This document shows positions 1 to 7,032 of a DNA stretch of 7,032 nt, piece after piece. Position numbers and translations under genes: made by a program. Location: positions 1 to 7,032 of the forward strand of contig CALGIL010000364.1 in NCBI GenBank assembly GCA_937914895.1. The letters are read 5' to 3'. Every line of letters starts with the position of its first letter. The first letter of the stretch is position 1. A model generated the notes under the pieces. That model was not told the DNA's origin. It saw nothing but the letters and a program-made list of their open reading frames with translations, and made no database searches. This DNA is from an uncultured Angelakisella sp. (GTDB lineage Bacteria > Bacillota > Clostridia > Oscillospirales > Ruminococcaceae).

Positions 1-21
1 CCTTGCTGAAAATGAAGTACG

Positions 22-53
22 ACAAAAGGCGGGGCCGAAGCCCCGCCTTTTGT
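22..53 (-). terminator. Intrinsic terminator of the ptsI-ptsH operon, UUCG loop
   Basis: This is a perfect 14-bp inverted repeat (22-35 against 40-53) with a 4-base loop. Read on the minus strand, the loop is TTCG closed by a C-G pair, the exceptionally stable cUUCGg tetraloop. The GC-rich core is flanked by an A4 run on one side and a T4 run on the other, so it can act as a Rho-independent terminator in both directions. It begins about 10 bases after the ptsH stop codon, which fits the end of that operon. A gene converging from the left, outside the window, could share it. Confidence 0.93.
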
Positions 54-63
54 GGTCGGATGA

Positions 64-336
64 TTACTCGCCGAAGCCGCCGTCGATGAGGGCGATAAGG
101 GAGTCCACCGCCTCCACTTCTTCCTCGCCCTTGCCGATAATTTCCACCTGCTCGCCCTGAGAAAGGCCCAGGGACAGCAGCATCACAATGGACTTTGCGT
201 TGGCCTCCTCGTCCCCGCCGGCGCGCTTGATGGTAATCTGGGTGTTCTTAAACTTGCCGGCCGCAGACACAAAGTCAGAGGCGGGACGGGCGTGAAGGCC
301 CGTGCGGTTTTTTACCGTGGTCTTTTTGGCATACAT
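64..336 (-). CDS. ptsH: Phosphocarrier protein HPr
   Basis: HPr is the small cytoplasmic phosphocarrier of the sugar phosphotransferase system. It takes phosphate from enzyme I and hands it to the EIIA domains of sugar permeases. The 90-residue product has the active-site signature GLHARPA with the phosphorylated histidine at His15. It also has the Firmicute regulatory-serine segment NAKSIVMLLSLGL, with Ser49 at the place of Ser46 in Bacillus subtilis HPr, the target of HPr kinase in carbon catabolite control. The His15-to-serine distance is three residues longer than in B. subtilis, owing to a longer turn rich in Gly, Asp and Glu. The presence of His15 argues against the Crh paralogue. The start is set by AAGGAGG at 344-350, 7 bases before the ATG. 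It lies 54 bases downstream of ptsI with no visible promoter of its own, so it is probably co-transcribed. Family assignment is close to certain; regulation by serine phosphorylation is inferred from the family. Confidence 0.97.
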   Translation of the reverse strand: MYAKKTTVKNRTGLHARPASDFVSAAGKFKNTQITIKRAGGDEEANAKSIVMLLSLGLSQGEQVEIIGKGEEEVEAVDSLIALIDGGFGE

Positions 337-390
337 TGCTGTTCCTCCTTATGATTTTCGGGATTTATTTTTGGCTTTGGCGGCAGTCTG

Positions 391-2115
391 TCAAAGGATG
401 TCCGCCAGTGCTTTCCTCAGGTAAACCTCCACCTCGCCGGCGGTGGACAGATTTTTGACGGTTTGTGCAATCTCCTCGGCGTGGCCCATATCCAGGCCGT
501 TAATCAGCTTTTTAATCTGCGCCACCGAGGCGATGCCCATGGACAGGCGGCGCATGCCCAAGCCCAAAAGGACCGCCGCGGCCAGGGGGTCGCCCCCCAT
601 CTCGCCGCAGACGCCCACGGGCTTGCCGGCCTTTACAAACTCATCCACCACAAAACCGATGAGCCGGAACAGGGCGGGATGGAAGGTCTGGTAGTACTTG
701 CTCACCGCGGGATTCATCCGGTCCACGGCGGTGGAATACTGGGTGAGGTCGTTGGTGCCGATGCTGCAGAAGTCCACCTCCTGCACCGCAAGGTCCGCAA
801 TGAGGGCGATGGAGGGAATCTCCACCATGATGCCCAGCTTGTAGTCCTTGCCGTAGGGGACGCCCTCTTTGTCCAGGTCCGCCCGGACCTCCCCGATAAT
901 CTCCTTGGCCCTGCGGATGTCGTCCATGCTGCCCACCATGGGCAGCATCAGCCACAGGCTGCCATGGACCGCGGCCCGCAGCAGGGCCCGCAGCTGGGTT
1001 TTGAAGACGGGCAGGTTATCAAAGCAGAGGCGCAGGGCCCGCTTGCCCAGAAAGGGGTTTTCCTCCTTGGGCAGCTCCATGCTCTCCAGCACCTTGTCGC
1101 CGCCGATGTCCAGCGTCCGCAGAATGACGGGGCGGTCGCCAAACTCCACCAGCACCTTTTTATAGATCTCGTACTGCTCCTCCTCGCTGGGCAGGCTGGG
1201 CCGCCCCATATAGAGGAACTCGGTGCGGAAGAGGCCCACGCCGTCGGTATAGCGGCTGCCCTCCAGCTCCTTGGCGCTGGCGGAGCCGATGTTCAGCTCC
1301 ACCTCCACCCGGGTGCCGTCGGGGGATACCGGCTTTGCGTCCAGGTACTTTTTAATCTCGGCGGCCTTGACGGCATAGGCGTCCTTTTTCTTGTCGTACT
1401 CGGCCTTTTGGGCGTCGGTGGGGTCGGCAATAAGGACCCCGTCCAGGGCGTCCACAATGACGGGCTGGCCGTTGGACAGCTTTTTGGTAATTTGCGCCAC
1501 GCCCAAAAGGGCGGGGATCTCATAGCTTCTGGCAATAATGGCGCTGTGGGAGGTGGCGCCGCCGATTTCGGTGACGATGGCCAGCACCTTGGAGCGGTCC
1601 AGGGTGGCGGTATCCGAGGGCAGCAGGTCGCGGGCCACCACGACCGCCGGCTGCTCCAGGTTGGACAGGTTTTTCTCCTCCACCCCCTGCCAGCAGCGCA
1701 GCAGGCGGTTTTTGACGTCCTTCATGTCCGCCACCCGCTCCCGGATCAGGTCGTCCTTGGCCGCGCCCAGGATCTTCATATACTTTTCATACACCTGATG
1801 GATGGCCCAGTCCGGCGCCAGGTGCTTCTTGGCAATGCCGTCCCGGATGTCCGCCTCCATGGCTTCGTCAAACAGGATCTCGATATGCGCCGAAAAAATT
1901 TTCGCCTTTTCCGCGTCGCCCCTCAGCCGCGCCCGGACGGTCTCCCGCTCGGCTTTTGCCTTCTCCTTGGCCGCCTCGTACCGGGCGATGGCCTCATAGG
2001 TCTGGTCCGCGGGGATAAAGCTTTCCTCCACGGTCGGTACAAACGCTTCGTACAAATAGGCCTCCCCAATGGCAATGCCCCGGGAGACCGGGTTTCCTTT
2101 GTAATTCATGGACAT
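391..2115 (-). CDS. ptsI: PTS enzyme I (phosphoenolpyruvate-protein phosphotransferase)
   Basis: Enzyme I starts the PTS relay: it autophosphorylates from phosphoenolpyruvate and transfers the phosphate to His15 of HPr in the cytoplasm. The 574-residue length is normal for the family. The N-terminal part carries the helical HPr-binding region and the swivelling phosphohistidine domain, with GGATSHSAI containing the catalytic His190. The C-terminal TIM-barrel PEP-binding domain shows FRTEF (Arg297), LRTLDIGGDK (Arg333), MVEIPS (Glu432), TNDLTQY (Asp456) and GVCGEM (Cys503, the proton donor position). No key residue is missing. The chosen ATG lies 5 bases after AAAAGGAG (2121-2128). A second in-frame ATG two codons later (2107-2109) is 11 bases from the same site and is a possible alternative. 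It is first in a two-gene operon with ptsH and has its own promoter and a structured leader. The order ptsI-ptsH is the reverse of the classic arrangement. Confidence 0.97.
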   Translation of the reverse strand: MSMNYKGNPVSRGIAIGEAYLYEAFVPTVEESFIPADQTYEAIARYEAAKEKAKAERETVRARLRGDAEKAKIFSAHIEILFDEAMEADIRDGIAKKHLAPDWAIHQVYEKYMKILGAAKDDLIRERVADMKDVKNRLLRCWQGVEEKNLSNLEQPAVVVARDLLPSDTATLDRSKVLAIVTEIGGATSHSAIIARSYEIPALLGVAQITKKLSNGQPVIVDALDGVLIADPTDAQKAEYDKKKDAYAVKAAEIKKYLDAKPVSPDGTRVEVELNIGSASAKELEGSRYTDGVGLFRTEFLYMGRPSLPSEEEQYEIYKKVLVEFGDRPVILRTLDIGGDKVLESMELPKEENPFLGKRALRLCFDNLPVFKTQLRALLRAAVHGSLWLMLPMVGSMDDIRRAKEIIGEVRADLDKEGVPYGKDYKLGIMVEIPSIALIADLAVQEVDFCSIGTNDLTQYSTAVDRMNPAVSKYYQTFHPALFRLIGFVVDEFVKAGKPVGVCGEMGGDPLAAAVLLGLGMRRLSMGIASVAQIKKLINGLDMGHAEEIAQTVKNLSTAGEVEVYLRKALADIL

Positions 2116-2138
2116 CGTTTCTCCTTTTGCTCTATTTT

Positions 2139-2192
2139 GCCCGGTGCATCGGCTTTGTACACCGGGCGAAGTCCCTGAACTATTTGATAGTT
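2139..2192 (-). promoter_or_regulatory. Structured 5' leader of ptsI: two hairpins
   Basis: Between the predicted transcription start (near 2199) and the ptsI ribosome binding site lie two inverted repeats. The first, just after the start, is a 6-bp AT-rich stem (AACTAT/ATAGTT, 2178-2192) with a 3-base loop. The second is an 8-bp perfect GC-rich stem (GCCCGGTG/CACCGGGC, 2139-2167) with a 13-base loop. It ends 10 bases upstream of the Shine-Dalgarno run and is not followed by a T tract, so it does not look like a terminator or attenuator. Possible roles are transcript stability, protein binding or translation control. None of these is shown by the sequence. Confidence 0.5.
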
Positions 2193-2205
2193 GCTGACTT
2201 TCGAT

Positions 2206-2234
2206 ATTGTATCATAAACAAAGGGGTTTTCCAA
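2206..2234 (-). promoter_or_regulatory. Sigma-A type promoter of ptsI-ptsH
   Basis: Minus-strand -35 TTGGAA (2229-2234) is separated by exactly 17 bases from -10 TACAAT (2206-2211). The -10 is preceded by TGA, giving an extended -10. The start point would be an A near 2199, leaving a leader of about 84 nt. The -35 box touches the T tract of the preceding operon's terminator, so this promoter sits in the first available position after it. I see no clear match to a catabolite-responsive (cre) operator around it. Confidence 0.75.
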
Positions 2235-2275
2235 GAAAAAACTAAGGCGTCCCCGGATTTTTATCCAGAGACGCC
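2234..2275 (-). terminator. Intrinsic terminator of the activase operon
   Basis: On the minus strand a 13-bp stem (2263-2275 with 2246-2258) closes on an AAAA loop. Two of its pairs are G-U wobbles that work only in minus-strand RNA, which shows the direction of use. It is followed by TTAGTTTTTTCT (2234-2245), the U tract. It lies about 60 bases after the stop codon of the 435-residue gene and isolates that operon from ptsI. Confidence 0.9.
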
Positions 2276-2336
2276 AAAATTTTTAGAAGAAAGTGTATAG
2301 AACAACGAAGCCCCGGAAAAAAATCCCGTCCGCCGG

Positions 2337-3640
<1,304 letters not shown>

Positions 3641-3644
<4 letters not shown>

Positions 3645-6571
3645 ACCGGCACCTCCTCCCTTGCGGGCTCGGCCCGCTCCTCGGCGGCGGCCAGCAGGCT
3701 TCTCAGGCGAATCCGCACCGCCCCCAGGTTGGTAATTTCGTCAATTTTAATCTGGGTGTAAATTTTGCCCTCCGACTCCAAAATCTCCCGGACCTCGTCG
3801 GTGGTAATGGCGTCCACCCCGCAGCCGAAGGATACCAGCTGTACCAGGTTTATGTCCGGCTGGTCGGCGATATACCGGGCGGCGGCATACAGGCGGTTGT
3901 GATAGGTCCACTGGTTAAGCACCCCCAGGGTGACCTTTTCCACCTGGTCGCTGACCGAATCCTCGGTGATGACCGCCACCCCCATCTCGGTGATGAGGCG
4001 GTCCACCTCGTGGCTGATCTCCCGGTCCACATGGTAGGGCCGGCCCGCCAAAACCAGAATGGGCATCCCCCGGCGCCGGGCCTCGGCGACAATCTCTTCG
4101 CCCCGGGTGCGCACCCGCCTAAACCAGCGGTCGTACTCCTCGTAGGCCCGGTCCATGGCGTGGCGGATGTCCCGCTGGGAGATCTTGCCAAAGTGGGGCC
4201 GCAGCACCGCCTGCATCTTGGCGGGAAACTCCTTTTTGTCATGGGGGGCAATGTAGTCGGTAATCATGGTCACCCGGGCGGCGTCGGGCATGTTGGCGGT
4301 GATGACCTCGGGGTAGTAGGCCACCACGGGGCAGTTGTAATGGTTGTCACCCATCTGCTCGTTAAGGTTGTAGGTCATGCAGGGGTAAAAGATGACGTCC
4401 ACCCCCTGGTCGATGAGGGACTGGATGTGGCCGTGGACCAGCTTGGCCGGATAGCAGACCGTGTCCGACGGAATGGTGGCCTGCCCCCGGAGGTACAGCT
4501 CCTGGGAGGAGGAGGGCGACGTGACCACCTCAAAACCCAGGGAGGTAAAGAAGGCGTGCCAGAAGGGCAGCAGCTCCAGCATGCTCAGGGCCATGGGGAT
4601 GCCGATGACCCCCCGGGGGCCGCGGACGGGCTTATAGTGGGACAAAAGCTCCCGCTTATATTCGTAAAGATTCAGGGACTGGTCGTCGGCCCCCTTGCCC
4701 AAGGGGCGCTGGCACCGGTTGCCGCTGATGTAGCGGCGCCCCCCGCCAAAGTTGTTGACGGTCAGCTGGCAGTGGTTGCCGCACAGGCCGCACCGGGTGG
4801 TGCGCACCTCGTGGGTAAACTGCTCCAGCGCCTCCAGGGGCAGAAGGCCGCCGCCGGCGGCACGGCTGTGGTCCCTGGCGTACAGGGCGGCGCCGTAAGC
4901 CCCCATCAGGCCGGCGATGTCCGGGCGCTTGACCTGGACGCCCATTTCCATTTCGAAGGCGCGCAGCACCGCGTCGTTGAGGAAGGTGCCCCCCTGGACC
5001 ACAATCCTGCGGCCCAGCTCGTCGGGGGAAGAGGCGCGGATAACCTTGTACAGGGCGTTTTTGACCACGCTGATGGCAAGGCCCGCGGAAATGTCCTCCA
5101 CCGACGCGCCGTCCTTTTGGGCCTGCTTAACCGAGGAATTCATAAAGACGGTGCAGCGGGAGCCCAAATCCACCGGGTGCTGCGCCAGCAGCCCCAGCCG
5201 GGCAAACTCCTCCACCGAATAGCCCAGGGCCTGGGCAAAGGTCTGCAAAAAGGACCCGCAGCCGGAGGAGCACGCCTCGTTGAGAAAAATATTGTCCACC
5301 GCGCCGCCGCGGATTTTAAAGCACTTCATGTCCTGGCCGCCGATGTCAATGATAAACTCCACATCGGGTAAAAAAGCCTTGGCGGCGGCAAAATGGGCCA
5401 TGGTCTCCACCAGGCCGAAGTCCACCCCAAAGGCGCTTTTGATCATATCCTCGCCATAGCCCGTGACGGCGGAGGCCCGGATGTCGATGTCCGGATAGGT
5501 GCGGCGCAGGTGCAACAGCATCTCCCGCACCAGGGGCACCGGGTTGCCGCTGCTGGCCTCGTACCGGGTAAAGAGCAGCTCCCCCGCCGGGGTGACCAGC
5601 GCCGCCTTGACGGTGGTGGACCCGGCGTCGATGCCCAGGTAGGCGGGGCCCTTGTAGGTTTCGGCGTCCGCCCGGGGGGCGGCGTCCCCCTGATGGCGCC
5701 GCACAAAGGCGTCGTACTCCGCCCGGTCCTGGAACAGGGGCGGCAGGGCCGCGTAGCGCTGGCGGTTTTCGTAGTGGGACAGGCGGTCCAGCACCTGGGA
5801 CAGGGTGGCGTCCTCCTCGGGGGAAAAGGCCGCGCCCAGGGCCACAAAGTACAGGGAGTCCTCAGGACACAGGCCGGTGGTGTGCAGGGTCTGGTCAAAG
5901 CTGGCCCGCAGCTGGGGGAAGAAGGTCAGGGGGCCCCCCAGGTACAGCACGCCGCCCTCAATTTTCCGTCCCTGGGCCAGGCCCGCAATGGTCTGATTGA
6001 CCACCGCGTAAAAGATGCTGGAGGCCACGTCCTCCTTTTGGGCCCCCTGGTTAAGGAGGGGCTGGACGTCGCTTTTGGCAAAGACACCGCACCGGGAGGC
6101 GATGGTATACCGCTTTTGCGCCTTGGCGGCCAGGTTGTCCATCTCGTCGGGGGTGACGCCCAAAAGGGTGGCCATCTGGTCGATAAAGGCCCCGGTGCCA
6201 CCGGCGCAGGAGCCGTTCATCCGCACCTCCATCCCGCCGGAGAGGAAGAGGATTTTGGCGTCCTCGCCCCCCAGCTCGATGACCACGTCGGTGTCGGGGG
6301 CCAGCCGGCCGGCGGCAATGCGGGTGGCATATACCTCCTGCACGAAGGGGATGCCCATGTCGTCGGCAAGGCCCATGCCCGCCGACCCGGATATGACAAC
6401 GGGAGCCTCCGCCGCGCCGGGCAGAGTCTCTTTGATTTCGGTCAAAAGCTCTTCTGTTTTTTGCGTGATTAAAGAAAAATGCCGTTGATATGACCGGAAC
6501 AGGATTGTCCCCGCATCATCCACGACAACACATTTCAGTGTGGTGGAACCGATGTCCAGCCCGATTTTCAC
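3641..6571 (-). CDS. Tandem-archerase acyl-CoA dehydratase activase (two BadF/HgdC ATPase domains plus DUF2229-like domain)
   Basis: The 976-residue protein begins with a GTG codon giving (M)KIGLDIGSTTLK. Domain 1 (about 1-255) is an HgdC-type ATPase of the actin/Hsp70 fold, with DIGSTT (6-11), IELGGEDAK (98-106), NGSCAGGTG (Cys122) and SRCGVFAKSD (Cys161). Domain 2 (about 310-570) repeats the plan: GIDAGSTTVK (313-322), DIGGQDMK (409-416), ACSSGCGSF (Cys434, Cys438) and SRCTVF (Cys473). In HgdC homodimers the equivalent cysteines bridge one [4Fe-4S] cluster, so the two domains may form an internal pseudo-dimer. Then comes a four-cysteine motif C-x2-C-x3-C-x18-C (594-620), and a DUF2229/COG3580-like part with DTVCYPAK (Cys706), FYPCMTYN (Cys731), LAGRPYHVDREISH (842-855) and SFGCGVDA (Cys917). 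The family is thought to use ATP hydrolysis to send low-potential electrons to a radical dehydratase or related FeS enzyme; the partner here is unknown. It is first in an operon with the 435-residue gene. An upstream ATG extending it by 45 residues is rejected because that extension crosses the promoter. Confidence 0.9.
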
Positions 6572-6589
6572 CCAATAACACCTCCAAGG
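6569..6589 (-). promoter_or_regulatory. Ribosome binding site fixing the GTG start of the activase
   Basis: Minus-strand TTGGAGGTG includes GGAGG at 6581-6585, 9 bases before GTG at 6569-6571. The next codons give KIGLDIGSTT, the canonical first strand of the ATPase fold, which normally lies within a few residues of the N terminus. This decides for the GTG over the ATG at 6704-6706. Confidence 0.88.
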
Positions 6590-6599
6590 AATCGTTCTC

Positions 6600-6628
6600 A
6601 TTATACTGCATTTTACGATAAAAGACAA
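6600..6628 (-). promoter_or_regulatory. Main promoter of the activase operon
   Basis: Minus-strand -35 TTGTCT (6623-6628, 4 of 6 matches), a 17-base spacer and a consensus -10 TATAAT (6600-6605). Transcription would start near 6593, leaving a very short leader of about 22 nt that still includes the complete Shine-Dalgarno site. No other position upstream of the gene matches the -10 as well. Confidence 0.82.
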
Positions 6629-6640
6629 GTTCTGTCTTTT
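6620..6640. promoter_or_regulatory. Palindrome over the -35 box, candidate operator
   Basis: A perfect 8-bp inverted repeat, AAAAGACA (6620-6627) and TGTCTTTT (6633-6640), with a 5-base spacer covers the whole -35 box of the main activase promoter. That position suits a repressor or a redox- or metabolite-responsive regulator. It does not resemble the Rex or CcpA consensus. It is too AT-rich to be a strong terminator stem, although weak termination of upstream transcripts cannot be excluded. The regulator is unknown. Confidence 0.45.
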
Positions 6641-6688
6641 TTCCTTTGCTGGCAGTCCGTGGGCTTTTCTTTCCCATCCTTTCATGGT

Positions 6689-6716
6689 ATGATAGCATTT
6701 GGACAACTAGTATCAA
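6689..6716 (-). promoter_or_regulatory. Possible second, upstream promoter of the activase operon
   Basis: Minus-strand -35 TTGATA (6711-6716, 5 of 6) and -10 TATCAT (6689-6694, 5 of 6) are spaced by 16 bases, and TGC in front of the -10 makes an extended -10. A transcript from here (start near 6682) would have a leader of about 110 nt running through the palindrome at 6620-6640. The region is AT-rich, so a chance match remains possible. Confidence 0.45.
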
Positions 6717-6732
6717 TTTGCTTCGCAATCCC

Positions 6733-6760
6733 ACTTTTGACTGGGCAAAAGTAGCAAAAG
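6733..6760 (+). repeat. Hairpin motif, left copy
   Basis: A 7-bp perfect stem ACTTTTG/CAAAAGT (6733-6739 and 6746-6752) with a 6-base loop is followed by AGCAAAAG. The same design, an ACTTT arm, 6-base loop, AAAG arm and a trailing CAAA-type tail, recurs in the same orientation at 7001-7031. Confidence 0.4.
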
Positions 6761-7000
6761 TCTTCGGGGATAGATGCCCTGGCGGGCGGGGTTTTGGATT
6801 TATCAAAGGTTTGCTTCTTTACGATATGAGGTGTGGTCCCATGCCTTTTTATCGCCCCCGGCAGGGGCTGTTTTTAGCCGAAGTATGGCTTCTCTACTTT
6901 TTGGGGGTGTGACCCCAAAACCTCTACGCCTCCGGCGGGGCCTTATGGATATAGATTTCCTGTTGTCCGCCCCGGTCGCGGCGTGGGCCGGTTTTTGCTT

Positions 7001-7031
7001 GTTACTTTCCAGCAATGGAAAGGTACCAAAG
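7001..7031 (+). repeat. Hairpin motif, right copy
   Basis: A 6-bp stem CTTTCC/GGAAAG (7005-7010 and 7017-7022) has a 6-base loop. Outer bases pair again at 7001-7002 with 7025-7026 after two mismatches, and the tail is CCAAAG. It is an imperfect relative of the motif at 6733-6760, about 270 bases away, and may continue past the window edge. Confidence 0.35.
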
Positions 7032-7032
7032 A

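Larger units (their letters stand above)
6717..7032. other. Non-coding, hairpin-rich segment; possible interspersed repeat
   Basis: No open frame here combines a ribosome binding site, a plausible start and protein-like composition. The sequence is patchy in base composition, with GC-rich islands between T runs, and holds several small inverted repeats. One is 8 bp, TTTTGGGG/CCCCAAAA at 6899-6920. Another is a 5-bp GCCCC/GGGGC at 6854-6868 followed by T5, which could be a weak plus-strand terminator. Related hairpins lie at its two ends (6733-6760 and 7001-7031). I infer a degenerate interspersed repeat, but copy number cannot be judged from one window. Confidence 0.4.

Noticed and set aside
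1..21. Possible 3' end of a convergent plus-strand gene (TGA at 7-9) before the bidirectional terminator
   Set aside because: Two codons are not enough to support a gene; only sequence to the left could show this.
463..2178. 571-codon open frame on the plus strand opposite ptsI
   Set aside because: It is antisense to a certain gene, has low-complexity GC-driven composition rich in His, Gln, Gly and Val, and shows no ribosome binding site or family motif.
3899..6472. Two long plus-strand open frames (490 and 359 codons) opposite the activase gene
   Set aside because: They are composition artefacts of high third-position GC in the real minus-strand gene, with no recognisable domains.
6572..6706. 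45-residue N-terminal extension of the activase from an upstream ATG
   Set aside because: It would run through the -10 and -35 elements and the ribosome binding site of the GTG start, and family members begin at the KIGLDIGST strand.
6646..6912. 88-codon plus-strand frame in the upstream region
   Set aside because: It needs a TTG start without a Shine-Dalgarno site, and it spans the repeat-like hairpins; I recognise no domain. It might be a decayed reading frame within a repeat.
6803..7015. 70-codon minus-strand frame in the upstream region
   Set aside because: It is Arg/Lys/Pro-rich with a run of arginines from GC-rich repeats, no ribosome binding site seen, and it covers the hairpin at 6899-6920.

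Overview
The window looks like chromosomal DNA from a GC-rich, anaerobic, low-O2-lifestyle Firmicute, most likely a gut Clostridia of the Oscillospiraceae type. The grounds are strong AGGAGG ribosome binding sites, sigma-A style promoters, an HPr with a KSIVMLLSLGL regulatory-serine segment, and large oxygen-sensitive 'CoA enzyme activase' proteins typical of amino-acid- or lactate-fermenting anaerobes. Genus cannot be fixed from the sequence alone. All four genes lie on the minus strand, so transcription runs from high to low coordinates.

Region 1 (about 6572-7032) has no convincing gene. It holds two candidate minus-strand promoters for the gene that follows. One has a perfect TATAAT and a palindrome over its -35 box. 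Further upstream is a stretch rich in small hairpins, bounded by two related hairpin motifs in the same orientation, which looks like an interspersed non-coding repeat.

Region 2 (2337-6571) is a two-gene operon joined by a 4-base ATGA overlap. The first gene encodes a 976-residue protein with two tandem BadF/BcrA/HgdC-type ATPase (archerase) domains, a four-cysteine motif and a DUF2229-like, dehydratase-related C-terminal part. The second encodes a 435-residue cysteine-rich protein of the same superfamily. Together (1411 residues) they match the size and order of the single roughly 1400-residue 'acyl-CoA dehydratase activase' polypeptide of other Clostridia. The real substrate of this family is not established. 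The layout suggests an ATP-driven low-potential electron-transfer machine carrying its own activator. The operon ends in an intrinsic terminator at 2234-2275.

Region 3 (22-2234) is the general PTS operon. The promoter at 2206-2234 abuts the preceding terminator. A structured leader of about 84 nt follows, then ptsI (enzyme I) and ptsH (HPr), in the reverse of the usual ptsH-ptsI order. A terminator with a 14-bp stem and a UUCG loop closes it. Enzyme I takes phosphate from phosphoenolpyruvate and passes it to His15 of HPr, which feeds sugar-specific EII permeases that are not encoded here. The two operons are co-directional but separately promoted, and nothing in the sequence links them functionally.
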